DNA of 64,000 nucleotides from assembly GCA_928724745.1 (NCBI GenBank), contig CAKMXJ010000012.1, positions 1 through 64,000 of the forward strand, given 5' to 3'. Both the position numbers and the translations under genes were made by a program. The notes below the pieces were generated by a model that saw only the letters and a list, made by a program, of their open reading frames with translations, was not told the DNA's origin and did no database searches. Positions 49,116-59,592 of the stretch are shown piece after piece. Source of the stretch: Anthracocystis setariae (taxonomy: Eukaryota > Basidiomycota > Ustilaginomycetes > Ustilaginales > Ustilaginaceae). Position 1 is the stretch's first letter, and every line of letters starts with the position of its first letter.

Positions 49116-51776
49116 CTACTGGCCAAGCCGGGATTCCAGATATTCCAACACCCGATGCAGGCGATTGTCCAGTCGGAATCCTGTCCACTCGAGCTTATTC
49201 TGCGCAGATGACGTCGCATTGGTGTCCGCAAACTTGGCCACGACCTTGTGCCACATGGCCAGACTCCAGCGCGCATCATCGTGGCTAACCCTTCGGATAG
49301 CCGTCAAAATCCAAAACGACTGGTTCGGCGAAGGCGCTCGGCACAAGTCATCCATTTTCCGCTTTTCTGCCAACGTCACCCATCCCACCGACGTCGAGAT
49401 TCTACGGGCCCTCGTTTCCTTGCTCCGGTCCGTCTCTTTCCCCAGTTTGCCTGCTGACGAGACCAGGGTCACGTCCGGTTCGAAGCTGAGAAACGCTTCG
49501 AAAATCTCCTGGAACGTTTCCACTCTCCACAGTTGCAGTTGCGGTGAGCGGACGTTCTGTCTCTCGTCCTGCCTTGACTCTTGCACGCAAGCTTCCTCTT
49601 CGACCACAGCGTCAGAGACGAGCTCCCATGTGCTATTGCTTGGATTGTCTCGGTCGAATTCCACTGCTTTGCTCGGCTTGCCAAACCTCGCAAACCCACG
49701 GAAGAAGCTGTCGAAGATGGCCAGATTAGGTTGCATCATCTTCTCTTGTGATGGTGCATCGATTTCAGCATGGGTGCCCTTCCTGTCACCCGTCTGCGAC
49801 TCCGAGAGCAAGCGATTTGGACCCTGTGCGTCGCCGGACAGTCGTAAAGGTGTTGCGACCAGATCCTTGAACACACTAATGGCGTCAGCGAACCGACCCT
49901 CTCGCGTGAGACAGTTGATCATCAGGGTATAGGTGACTTCGTCCGGCGTCACGTTCGATGGCAGGTTGGAGATGCCCAGAACTTCTTGTATCGAAGTGCT
50001 GACCAGAGCATCTGTCGACGATTGCACCGAGTCAGCGCTCGGGCTTTCGTCTCGATCCGGCCAGGAGAGCGGAAGATCTTCGTCCTCTGTGACTGAGGCT
50101 TGCTTGCCGCTCCTACGTACATCTCGGGTTTGTTGGTCGCTTTTGCCGTAGGCCAAGGGAGAATGACGTGAAGCCAGCTCGGCAAGCACAAGATTTTGCC
50201 GCATCTGCCTGTACACATCCAAAGCGGCGTCAACCGCCGTAGTGTCATGGCGATCTCCAACATCCGTCCGACTCGCCGAAGCGGGTCCACGTATCACCCG
50301 GTTCCAGAGGACGTTATTGACGCATTTGGCGTTGAGCTCATTTTTCGTGCACATCCCCCGGATGATACGATGCACTGCATCCCACCGGTCCAGCAGGCAG
50401 TACATGGTGACCATGATGTTAAACGTGATGCGATCTGGCTCAATGCTACCCACCCGCTGCATTCGCGCGAGCACCGCATGAAACAGCCGATCAGCACGTT
50501 CAAGTGCATTCATCTGGACCGGTGCTGCATCGGGATCCAGATCGAAACGGCGCAACTTGGCTGCCAAAGATGAGTCGAGATGGGCTGAACGCGATTCGAG
50601 GTGCTGTTCGGTGAGTTGAACCATCGCATCGTCGTCGTCATCGGCTTGATGGGAATCGTGTTCTTTCGAGGTCTGGCTGCGTGATGGCTTACTTCGATGG
50701 ACGGTGCGCGTGATGATGTCTAGGATCGTATTGTATGTGGCGAGATCAGGAAAGTCATGGTAGTGCCAGCGGCCTGTCCGCTTCTTGACGAGCGCAGATC
50801 GAGCCATCCCGGACATGATTGCAGTGCGCAAGTGGTCAAATGAATCGAGCGAGCCGGAACGAGTCCATAGGCGTGGACGTGCCGCTCGGGAAGTTGAGGT
50901 GGATTGTCTTTGTCGAGCTTGCTCGTTTGCTTCGTAGGTGAGCAGCTGATCCAGGACTTGGTCTATTTCATCCAACCCGACACTACGAAGGCTCCTTCCT
51001 ATGTGACCCACTACCGAGTTGAGCAGGGAGGGTGTGACGACTTGATCCCACGCTTCGAGCTCTCGGTTCAGTGCACGTATACGCTCCCTATCGTCGGATC
51101 CTGTAGCCTGCTGCAGACGGACGAGGATGCATCGTTGTTGACTTCGCACGTCCGACATCAACCGCAAGGCGCGATTCAGCCCCTTTCTGGTCTTGGTGAT
51201 GCTGCTGCTAATCACTTGAAGGACTCGACGAGATTCTTGAGGTGTGATGCCGCTGTTGCTAATTGAGCTTTGTGTGGCCATGGAGCCATGACTTGCTTCC
51301 TTGTGCTGTGGATGTAGGTCGCAATAGGCCGACCAGACGACGTCGGCCGATCCGGTCAGGAATGCACTGTGCAGTTGACTCAAACGGTTTGCTCGATGTT
51401 GAGGTCGAGGATGTCCCCCCTCTGCGTAATAGTTTTGGGCGACTGGAACGAGTGAAGGGACGAGAGGACGTTGGGGATCGAGGCGCAATAAAGCAGGCAG
51501 CTTCTTCTTTCGGTGAGGGATAGATGGCTGACGAGATTTGCCGGAACGTTCTGAGAGAGTAGGGGCGCGATGGCCACTCGAGCTGGCTATTGTTGATCTC
51601 GGTACCGTCGTTGCCCTTGATGCGCTTCGTGAAACCAGTCCCGACTCTGCATGTTGATAAAGTGGCCGCGTCGTCGAAAAGCTAGACGATTGAACCCTAA
51701 GGGAAGATCGAGCATCGTTTCGACCGACGGCTCTGACCGTCTGCGTTAGCGCTTGCATGGAGCTCCCTAGGCCCAT
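49116..51776 (-). CDS. Pentatricopeptide-repeat (PPR) protein, probably mitochondrial
   Basis: RNA-binding helical-repeat protein, probably acting on mitochondrial transcripts; 886 residues, one exon. The N-terminus (about 1-60) is rich in Ser, Arg and Ala and lacks acids, as in mitochondrial targeting peptides. PPR-like units include DLATYNTILDIITRTVH (near 340), DRITFNIMVTMYCLLDRWDAVHRIIRGM (near 455) and DEVTYTLMINCLTREGRFADAISVFKDLV (near 615). Between them lie long Ser/Asp-rich linkers, which is common for basidiomycete PPR proteins. The target RNA is unknown. The overall assignment is good, but the exact repeat count is not. Confidence 0.82.
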   Translation of the reverse strand: MGLGSSMQALTQTVRAVGRNDARSSLRVQSSSFSTTRPLYQHAESGLVSRSASRATTVPRSTIASSSGHRAPTLSERSGKSRQPSIPHRKKKLPALLRLDPQRPLVPSLVPVAQNYYAEGGHPRPQHRANRLSQLHSAFLTGSADVVWSAYCDLHPQHKEASHGSMATQSSISNSGITPQESRRVLQVISSSITKTRKGLNRALRLMSDVRSQQRCILVRLQQATGSDDRERIRALNRELEAWDQVVTPSLLNSVVGHIGRSLRSVGLDEIDQVLDQLLTYEANEQARQRQSTSTSRAARPRLWTRSGSLDSFDHLRTAIMSGMARSALVKKRTGRWHYHDFPDLATYNTILDIITRTVHRSKPSRSQTSKEHDSHQADDDDDAMVQLTEQHLESRSAHLDSSLAAKLRRFDLDPDAAPVQMNALERADRLFHAVLARMQRVGSIEPDRITFNIMVTMYCLLDRWDAVHRIIRGMCTKNELNAKCVNNVLWNRVIRGPASASRTDVGDRHDTTAVDAALDVYRQMRQNLVLAELASRHSPLAYGKSDQQTRDVRRSGKQASVTEDEDLPLSWPDRDESPSADSVQSSTDALVSTSIQEVLGISNLPSNVTPDEVTYTLMINCLTREGRFADAISVFKDLVATPLRLSGDAQGPNRLLSESQTGDRKGTHAEIDAPSQEKMMQPNLAIFDSFFRGFARFGKPSKAVEFDRDNPSNSTWELVSDAVVEEEACVQESRQDERQNVRSPQLQLWRVETFQEIFEAFLSFEPDVTLVSSAGKLGKETDRSKETRARRISTSVGWVTLAEKRKMDDLCRAPSPNQSFWILTAIRRVSHDDARWSLAMWHKVVAKFADTNATSSAQNKLEWTGFRLDNRLHRVLEYLESRLGQ

Positions 51777-52084
51777 TCCGCAAGCACATCGAGTGGTGAC
51801 ATGTCCGAACGTCGCTGTCAGTCTTTTGGCAGGAAGTTGAAAGGGGAAGTTTGGCGGTACAGAACAGGTTTGGTTGGGATCGCTGATGGTGTAGGAAGAA
51901 GTCTGGTTTCGCCTCCTCCTCGCTTAAAATCTCGGCGATTTTCTTTTCCGAATTCCGAGAAGCTTTTCACTTGCAAAGCACCATACTATGCTAAGATACA
52001 CCCACGCACCATCCTCAACACGGCCAAGATATCGACTGCATTGCGACTGCTCAAGATCGGAAAAGATGTGCATTGCAATAATGA
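51777..52084. other. Short intergenic region (promoter of the PPR gene)
   Basis: About 310 bp between two minus-strand genes; nothing specific seen. Confidence 0.5.
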
Positions 52085-54210
52085 CTACTTGTTGAGATGC
52101 GCCGTGTTTCCAAACAGCGTCTTGTACATGAATGCTTCACTCAAAAGCATCTCTGCATCCTTGTCGGACCAACCTTGGGTGGGAAGCGACTGAAGGAACA
52201 TGATGATGCCTTGGAAGTCCATGGTTCGCAGCTTGTCAGTCCATTTGTGTAGGAAAACCGAACAGACGTAGAGGTGGAAGTCGGAAAAGGCGTCGGGCCC
52301 CTCTGCCAGGTAGGTGTCCCACATGCGAATGATGTTTCGCACGCTCATCTCGCGCATAAGCAAGCAGTTCATCCATCGGAAGGCAAACTGCATGTATTCG
52401 ACTCCTTGCTCTTGCAGATGAGCATGAAGCGGTGCTGTTGGTGTCAAAGGGAGAAAAGGGTCAGGTTCAAGAGTCAGTACGTGTCAGGCCCATGCGCCAG
52501 ACTCGCGCAGACAAAGCACTTACCATCGATTCGAGCTACCAATTCACCTAGCCTTCGAACTTGACGCTGGATACCTGGCTGTGCAAAGATGTAGTTGTCT
52601 TGAATGCCGTCGAGTAGCTTGGACAAACACCAAAAGGTGTCTGCCTCGACGGCTTGCAGCACATTGGCTGGCAGTAAAGCCACATCAAACAATTCTGGAT
52701 CCGAATCGATGTAGGCGCTGAGGAAGACTTCGAAAAAGGGGGTTGCCAGATCGTTGATGCCTTGCACATAGCCACTGGCGGGATGACGGATGGCCCAGAC
52801 GTACAAGATGCGTTCGAGGGCTCGCTGCGTTGCTTGACGTTGCCAAAGGCGGATCCCCGGATTGGTTCGTGGAACATCAATGTGAATCTGATGCCAGATG
52901 GCTTGATCGAGCGCGGCGATGCCTTTGGCAAAAGCCAGTTCTACTCCTGCAGCGTACTCTGCGCGCTTTCGAGACAGGGTCGAAGCACGCACGGACGCAG
53001 CAGCGGGAAGGTAGCCGAGAAGCAGCTGCCAAACAATAGGCCGCAGTTCCTCGGGAACGCCCGCCCATGCTATTGTGCGAAGCTGTGCGATGTCAACGCT
53101 CTGTTTGGAAAGGCACTTGAGAAGTTGCTGCCTACGTCTTGATGTGCGTACGCTGCGATTGCGCGCGAGGGAGCTGCTGCTTGCTACGTTGATGTCTGCA
53201 ACCACATCATCGTCGACGCTGAAGCTGGTATCAGCAGAGGCGGGACCTTGCATGGAAGAGGCGAAAGACGTCGAAGTGGAAAGTGCGTTTCTGTCAGCTG
53301 CTGCTTCGACGAAGCTAGGTCCTGTCATGATGAGACCATCACCAGCCGCAGCGATGGGATCAAATGTGAACTCTCGGGCAGTGGGCGTCGGAGCTACACC
53401 GAGTCGGCTTGTGGTCGAAAGAGGCTGAGAATTGGATGTTTGTGTGTGGTCCGAGCTCGGAGAAGACCGGTGGGAAGAAGAGGACCATTGCGCTGAGAGA
53501 CGAGTAAGGACGTGGGCTGGATCGCGAACTAGTGAGTCGAGGTCGCTGCGCAAGGATCGGCGGAGGATTTCTGCCTCGGTTGTGCCAGAGTGGGGCTTGC
53601 GGCCACGCCTGGGGAGGTTGGCCGAGGCAGATTGGGTTGCTTCGTGTTCGCTGCTGCCGCTAGCGTTTTGTGCGTGCTCTTGTTCGCCATCTACGAGCTG
53701 AAAGTCGCTGCCGCTGGCATTGTTGGTGGAATGGAGATGGAGACCGGCGGCTACAGCATCGGCAAGATCGGTAGGGGGACTACCAGCGATTGGTGTATGG
53801 TCAAGCGACTGCTGCGGAGCGTGACTGGTGGTGTATCGATCTACTACGGTCCAACTGGTGCTTCGCGTGCGCGAGTCACGACTTGCTCTGGCTGAAGCTG
53901 CTACGTTGGCATCGGCGGATCTGGTGGGTTGGGATGACGGCACGGAGGATGATGGTGAAGGCTGATTGCGTTGTTGGTGGTGTCCAGGATTGGATTGCGA
54001 CACGGTGGCGCCCGAGTAAGATGAAGAGCGAGAAGAGGATTTGAGGCTCCTTGGTACATTGGTGCGAGGCGCAATTTGCGAGACAAAGTCGTCGTCGTCG
54101 GATTCGATCCCCCAAGCCTGGTCATCAAAGTCGCCAGCTTTCCTGAAAGCGCGAGAGCCAGACGCGGAGCCACGCAGCGAGGACGCTGTTGACGAAGACG
54201 ACGAAGCCAT
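52085..54210 (-). CDS. TBC-domain Rab GTPase-activating protein (Gyp1/TBC1D22-like)
   Basis: Accelerates GTP hydrolysis by a Rab protein, most likely at the Golgi. Exons 54210-52524 and 52434-52085, with an 89-bp intron (GTAAGT...CAG); 678 residues in frame. The ATG at 54210 is chosen because the upstream frame looks like untranslated sequence. The first ~390 residues are Ser-rich and disordered. The TBC domain starts near 405 (WAGVPEELRPIVWQLLLGYLP), with the catalytic arginine finger in IHIDVPRTNP (near 443) and the glutamine finger in SGYVQGINDL (near 480). The second exon gives the end of the domain (FAFRWMNCLLMREM, IRMWDTYLAEG). The motif spacing resembles Gyp1/TBC1D22. Confidence 0.92.
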
Positions 54211-54565
54211 CAGAGCAAGCCGAGAAGCCGAGTAGTGCGATCCGACGACGTAGCTGGTGATCGGACAAAAGAAGGATTGGAAGTGGATCAGATGGTGCAG
54301 GCTGGTGGGGGGGGGGCATCCGAGCCAGCTGCTGATTCGGAACATGGCAAATTCAGCACGGTCCAACTTAACGATTAACACACCGAAACACTTTTTGATG
54401 CATGTCCCAGAAGTGTACTGTACTGTACTGCACAGTACTCAAGCCGCCATCGATTTTTGCACTCAGACGCACTACGAGCGTGCTGGACGATGTCGATGTC
54501 TTATGCGACGCTTTTTAAAATATATGATATATGTATGTACACCCTCCAGAACTCGCAACAAAGTT
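54211..54565. other. Spacer between TBC gene and tRNA, with GTACT repeats
   Basis: About 355 bp holding the TBC promoter and a TGTACTGTACTGTACTGCAC run at 54414-54433, plus a 9-bp G run at 54306-54314. No gene seen. Confidence 0.5.
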
Positions 54566-54659
54566 GCTTTCTTAGCTCAGTGGGAGAGCGCGCCACTCGT
54601 ATGTAATCATTTCATACTCTGATATGGTGAGGTCACTAGTTCAATCCTGGTAGGAAGCA
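54566..54659 (+). tRNA. tRNA-Thr (anticodon CGU) with a 22-nt intron
   Basis: Full cloverleaf: acceptor GCTTTCT pairs with AGGAAGC, D arm with A-box TAGCTCAGTGG, anticodon stem CGCCA/TGGTG, loop C-T-CGT-A-(intron)-A, T arm ACTAG TTCAATC CTGGT (B-box), discriminator A. The anticodon CGT (54598-54600) reads ACG, threonine. The intron (54602-54623) sits one base 3' of the anticodon, the usual place. Without it the tRNA is 72 nt. The gene ends in a T run, as for RNA polymerase III. CCA is not encoded. Confidence 0.93.
54602..54623 (+). other. tRNA intron
   Basis: 22-nt intron of the tRNA-Thr gene, between positions 37 and 38. The precise ends assume the canonical position. Confidence 0.8.
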
Positions 54660-54662
54660 ATC

Positions 54663-54676
54663 CTTTTTTTTTTTTT
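54663..54676 (+). terminator. RNA polymerase III terminator
   Basis: T run (about 14 T) starting a few bases after the tRNA 3' end. Confidence 0.85.
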
Positions 54677-56123
54677 GGCGCCCTTTTTCGTCCTGCTTTC
54701 TTGCTTGGACATGTGTCGGAAAGCGGGAAAGCAGTAAAAAAGAAAGCCCGTAATTGCTTTTTCTTTATTCTTTTCTTTTCTATTTTTTTTTTTCTTGGCA
54801 TTCTACCGTTGCATGTCTGTGCTTGACTGAGCTTGATTTTGCATGCGGAGACTGATTCTTTCCGAGTCTTTTCGGAGGTTCAGGGTGACTGTAGAAACCC
54901 GCCTTGGGGTTGGATTAATTTGCTTGCGTTCAGTTCAGCTCAAACGATCCCGCCATGGCCCCGGAGACACACTTTTGCTCTGGCTAGGATGATTCTTTCG
55001 TCACATTGTACTGTACTGTAGGAGGGCCACGTCCGATCTGCATGGCAAGTCAAGATGCATGCATTGCTTGGCTTTGATTGCTCTCCGTTCAAAGTTGGTA
55101 CCACTGCTGAAGCTGTTTTCACTCGTTCATCCATGAATGTTGATTGCATACCTGTACTGTACTGTACTGTACTGTACAGTATGGTACTTCACAGTCTGTT
55201 GAATAGCTCTTGGCAGGCGTGAAGACTGAATTGTTTATCACAGTAGCAAGCAAACCGATTTGGGCAAAACAAGGACGCACCGAGATCTTTACTTCAGAGT
55301 CGGCAAGTTTCCAAGACGGAAGCATGACCGGCCATATATATACAACGACACATGGCAACAGCATAAATGAACATCGAAACCTAGTCCGATTTCCGAGGTC
55401 ATGCAAGCCGCAGACAGAGCCGAGTCTGGTACAGTGACAGAGTGATTGAGTTGATTGTACTGTGCAGTAATGTATTGCAGGTACACCAGCGCAGGTGCTC
55501 GAGTGAGAGTTCCTGATTGTTTTGTATTGTTTTTGTTTTTCCGCATCCGTTGGTTGGAAAAAGGTTGCAGAAATCAAACTGTTGTATTCAGGTTACCCGT
55601 GTTGCATTTGATTACAGTACAGTCAGTTGATTTTTTTTTTTTTTTTTTTTTTGTTTTGGCCATTTGGTCGCGATCCAAACACGTTGTTAGTTGGCCTCTG
55701 TCAAGTTCTGCATGCACTCCGCTCCTACCCAACCGAACCGTAGGGCTTCCGTAGGGGGGCCCGTAAAGCCTCATGTCTCACTCAGTCCACGCATTCGAAA
55801 CATATGAGAACTCCCCTTCAAGAGCGCTTGCCGCTCAGCTTACCAGTGTCTTGAAGAGCCTTGGCTTTCAAACCTCAATCGCGAATAGATCTGGTCAGGC
55901 GCTAGGAAACCAGCCTCAACTTTCTAACCAAATATATATATGATCCTGAACAGAAACGTCTTCCCGAAACCGTCTATCACCAACGTGAGCACTCCCATCC
56001 TTGAGCCTACAGCACTGTAGTGGGATCTCCTCCGTCTTCACCTCGCTCTTGCTCATTGACCCAGCACCAGGCTGACCTCACGAAAGATCAGCTCAGCTCG
56101 ACCAAGAGTAACATCTTGTCACG
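54677..56123. other. Intergenic region with GTACT pentanucleotide repeats
   Basis: About 1.45 kb between the tRNA and the LtrA-family gene. It has repeats of the TACTG/ACAGT family at 55009-55020, 55153-55187 and 55613-55624, T runs near 54786 and 55630-55650, and a TATATATATAT stretch near 55930 that may be part of the downstream promoter. No gene accepted. Confidence 0.5.
55153..55187. repeat. (CTGTA)n pentanucleotide run
   Basis: Six CTGTA/TACTG units ending in a self-complementary ACTGTACAGTAT. Same family as 47943-47968 and 54414-54433. Confidence 0.88.
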
Positions 56124-58289
56124 ATGAATCAGTCTCCCGACGAGATAAACCCTTCACGAGCGCCGACCGTTGTAGAGCCAGCACGTTCTTCAGTCTTGTC
56201 TGACGACAAGGGCTCACCAGGCATTGGCGGCCGTAAATCTTGGGACGCGACGCCTTCGGTCGAACAGCCCCAACTCCCCTATCTTCCGGAGCAGATCAAC
56301 GGCGACCGCATTTCGCCCCTCGAGGAAGGAGTGCTTCCGTCTGAAAAGTTTGGCCATCCCACAGAACCAAATCGACCAGGCCTTCATCGCGATCTCAGCG
56401 TTTCTAATGATGCTCACGAGATGGTCCTCTTCGCCGGTCACCCGGGATCCCATTCGCCGAGTTACAGCGACATCTTTTTCGATTTGCTGTTCGCTGCCTG
56501 CCTCAACACCTACAGCAATGCCGTTTCGCTCGAAGAATTCATCGATGTGCTCAAATTTTTGGGCTACTTCCTCGCGCTTTGGTGGGGTTGGTGGACCCAA
56601 GTCTACTTTGACGTCCGCTTCCGTCGTCCTTGGCACAACCTCCCCTATCTGTTCAAGACTGGCCAACGCGTGATTCGGGTGTTTACCCTGGGATTCTGGG
56701 TTGCCTTTACTGCTACTCCTTCCGAATTCGCACGTGGCAGCTTCGTCAACTTCACCGTCATCTATGGTGGCTCTCGCTTGCTCTTGGCGCTCGATCATAC
56801 CTTGATCCTGATTTGTGATCTTGTGTGTTGGCGCAAGAATCGGCCTCCTGTCTATCTCGCAGCCGCCAACCAGCACTACCTTGGTGGCACACGCTCGTCG
56901 CAACCAGATGCCTCGCAAAACGTTGCCAATTACAACCATAGGCGTATCCTGAACGCACACCTCGTCGCGATTGGCACTCAAATCGTCGCCGGCCTCTTGT
57001 GGATGATGAGCCGTTTCGTGCGCCACAACCACGACATCACCGCTCCGTTGATCATCATGTGGATCGCCGCAGTCTTGGTCGAGGTGTTTGGACAGATCGC
57101 CAACGAGCTCAGCCGTGCTTGTGTTCAGCTGTCCACCACCGTACTGCCGGAACGTTTGGTGCTCTTCGGTCTCGTTATCCTCGGCGAAGGCTTCCTCGGT
57201 ATCGGCGAATTGCTCAACAAGATCAGTCCCGGTTCCAAGCTTTACAACGATGCTCTCGGAGAACACGCGGCCAGCGGAGGTTGGGGTCCAAACACACTTC
57301 TTCAAACGGGTAGCGCGGTTCTCATCATCATGCTTCTCTTTGGTGGTTACTTCCACCGCGCTACAAACGAGATCGATATCGATTCCGTTTGGGTCGTCCT
57401 GTGGGCGTATATCCATATGCCTTTGCAGATGAGTGCGGCTTTGCTTGCGGTGGGTCTGAAAAGGATCCTGGCATTCCAAAACACTCTCAACGCCTTGTTC
57501 AATTTCTACAACCGCCCTTATCTCTTCATGCCGCCGAACGATCCCACGTTGAGCAACATCACCACTTTGGATGTTTACAACGTGTTTAAGAACAACGAAA
57601 CCGTATTCTCCAACGACACCCTTGCCGCTGGCGTCATGGCTATCGTCAATGTGATCCAGAGCAACGAGGGAGCTGGAGTCCCTACGTACGCCGAAGCAAT
57701 CCGCCTTGTTGCTTCGGTTGCCACTATGGCAGGCGGTTTGGAAGATGCCGAGGAACTGTTGCAATATGCAGAAGAGACTCACGACGAGCACCCAATCTCG
57801 GGTCTGTTTCAAACGGCGGTGGTGCTGCCGTTCAAATCGTACTTTGAGTTTGCGGATGGCGTGTTTGGGCCTGACTCACTCAACGAGGTTGGCAGGAAGG
57901 CGCTCTTCCAGTTCAAGTATATTTTTATCGCCTGTGCCGTTTACTTGACGGTGGACATTGTGATCAAGACGATGCAGAACGGACATTTGCGCGGATTGCG
58001 CTCGTTCCGAGTCGCCATGATGGTGCGTTTCTGCTTCGCTGTGATTCTGATCATCGTTCAGTTCGCAGTCTACCGTGACTCTCCTTCAGATGACGCTTTT
58101 CGTGGTGCACTCGCCATCCTCGCCGGTGTCCTCCTCGCCGAGCTTATCGCACAACAAATCGTCGACGCACTTCGAGGCCCTCTTGACCGCTCCAGACCGC
58201 CTAAATCCAAGTCGTGGCTACGCTACCTTCCCTTCACCAAAAAGTCAACCGAACCAATCCCACTTGGCAGCACCAACACCACTCGCTAA
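56124..58289 (+). CDS. LtrA-family (low temperature requirement A) membrane protein
   Basis: Multi-pass membrane protein of 721 residues, one exon. The LtrA signature lies near 115-200 (SYSDIFFDLLFAACLNTYSNA, then WWGWWTQVYFDVRF and the HNLPYLF segment). About ten hydrophobic helices follow in two blocks (about 140-440 and 590-700), separated by a soluble stretch (about 455-590) with an EAIRLVASVATMAGGLEDAEELLQ helix. The N-terminal ~100 residues are disordered. The bacterial namesake is a Listeria gene required for growth in the cold; the fungal role is unknown, and transport or sensing is only a guess. Confidence 0.87.
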   Translation: MNQSPDEINPSRAPTVVEPARSSVLSDDKGSPGIGGRKSWDATPSVEQPQLPYLPEQINGDRISPLEEGVLPSEKFGHPTEPNRPGLHRDLSVSNDAHEMVLFAGHPGSHSPSYSDIFFDLLFAACLNTYSNAVSLEEFIDVLKFLGYFLALWWGWWTQVYFDVRFRRPWHNLPYLFKTGQRVIRVFTLGFWVAFTATPSEFARGSFVNFTVIYGGSRLLLALDHTLILICDLVCWRKNRPPVYLAAANQHYLGGTRSSQPDASQNVANYNHRRILNAHLVAIGTQIVAGLLWMMSRFVRHNHDITAPLIIMWIAAVLVEVFGQIANELSRACVQLSTTVLPERLVLFGLVILGEGFLGIGELLNKISPGSKLYNDALGEHAASGGWGPNTLLQTGSAVLIIMLLFGGYFHRATNEIDIDSVWVVLWAYIHMPLQMSAALLAVGLKRILAFQNTLNALFNFYNRPYLFMPPNDPTLSNITTLDVYNVFKNNETVFSNDTLAAGVMAIVNVIQSNEGAGVPTYAEAIRLVASVATMAGGLEDAEELLQYAEETHDEHPISGLFQTAVVLPFKSYFEFADGVFGPDSLNEVGRKALFQFKYIFIACAVYLTVDIVIKTMQNGHLRGLRSFRVAMMVRFCFAVILIIVQFAVYRDSPSDDAFRGALAILAGVLLAELIAQQIVDALRGPLDRSRPPKSKSWLRYLPFTKKSTEPIPLGSTNTTR

Positions 58290-58531
58290 ACGCACAAGGA
58301 TACCATCTCAATGTAAAATGACCACTACATACCAGACTCGTTCAAGAATGTGCAGAGTGTGGATGTGATGGGCGATTTTTTTTTTTTTTTTTGGTTGGGT
58401 GAGCCAGAATGCAATAAGAATGACGCACCCACCCCCGCTTGAGAGCAAGTCGGCCGCATTGCAATGTCGGGCGAAACTAAACTGATCTACGGGGGTACAA
58501 ATATGTGAATTATGCTGTTGTTTTGTTTTGT
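58290..58531. other. Convergent 3' intergenic region
   Basis: About 240 bp with a 16-bp T run at 58377-58392, between two converging genes. Confidence 0.5.
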
Positions 58532-59592
58532 TTAAGCGGTGGCGTCTGCAGTGGCGGCGACCTCAGTGTCAGCCTCGGCGTCGGCGTCCTCGTTATGGAC
58601 GGCAACCTGAAGGGTGACTTGACGCCCATCGATCTCCTTGCCTTGCGCCGCCGAGATGGCGCGCTGCTGCTCAGCCGAATCCTCAAAGTCGACGAATCCA
58701 AAGCCCTTGGAACGTTTACCGTTGCGGCGCTTGACGATGTGTGCCGACTTGACCTTGTAGTCCGAGAAGGCAGCCTTGAGCGATTCATCGGTGGTGGCAA
58801 ACGCGAGGTTGGCGACAAACACGAGCGTCTTGGAAGGCTCGCCACTTGGACTACGCTTGGGCTGACGCTTGGCACGAGGCGTGCGTGGCTTGGCGTCGCT
58901 CGACTCTGGCTTTGCCTCGGTGGTGGAAGCCTCTCCGTTCGCGGCGGCGGCGGCGGCAGCAGCAGCAGCCTTCTTCTTCTGCCTGCGCTTAGCGGACTTG
59001 GATGGCTTTGTACCGTTTGTCTGTTCTGGCTTGTCGCCGTTGGTGGCGGCGTTGGCTGCGTCCTCCTCGGCAGCGCCCTCCTCGCCTTCGTCTGCACGGG
59101 CACGACGTGGCGCACGCGTGGACTCCTTGTTCGACTTGGCACGCGACTTGCGAGATTTGGGTTTGTCAGCGTCGGTGGCAGTCTGAGGCTTGGCGGACTC
59201 TACGCTGATTTCGCGACCGCCGACGTCGCGCTTGTTGAGAAGCTGAATGGCAGTCTGTGCTTCGGCCTCGGTGGAGAAGGTGACGAATCCGTAGCCAAGA
59301 GAACGGGTACCACGAGTGATCACCTGAGCATGTGTACTGTCATAAGATCGTGTTTGGCAAGACAAGGCAAGGAAGCAAGTCATCAGTATTGGGCTAGAGT
59401 GCAAGACTGGTGTGGCAACATGGTAGAAGCTACTTACACCTTACCGGCCTCGGAGAAGAGAGCCTTGAGTTCATCCTCGGTGGTGGCAAAGGCAAGGTTT
59501 CCTGCAAAGACCTTCTTAGCATCATCCTCGATCTTGACAGCCTGGACGTTGTTGGCAAGAGGGTCGACGGCACTCTGGTTTGGGTCGGTCAT
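58532..59592 (-). CDS. RNA-binding protein with two RRM domains
   Basis: Exons 59592-59438 and 59336-58532, intron 101 bp; 319 residues. I chose the acceptor at 59338-59337 because it restores the canonical RRM1 stretch up to QVITRGTRSLGYGFV; a nearer AG would delete five residues. RRM1 spans about 28-100 (RNP2 VFAGNLAF, RNP1 LGYGFVTF). A basic, Ala/Lys-rich linker with a ten-Ala run and RRQKKK follows, then RRM2 at about 210-290 (RNP2 VFVANLAF, RNP1 KGFGFVDF). The C-terminus is acidic. Two RRMs with a basic linker suggest a nucleolar or mRNA-packaging protein; the target is unknown. Confidence 0.9.

Noticed and set aside
56214..57812. 532-codon minus-strand frame opposite the LtrA-family gene
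   Set aside because: Antisense shadow with charged low-complexity composition; the plus strand has clear membrane helices and family motifs.
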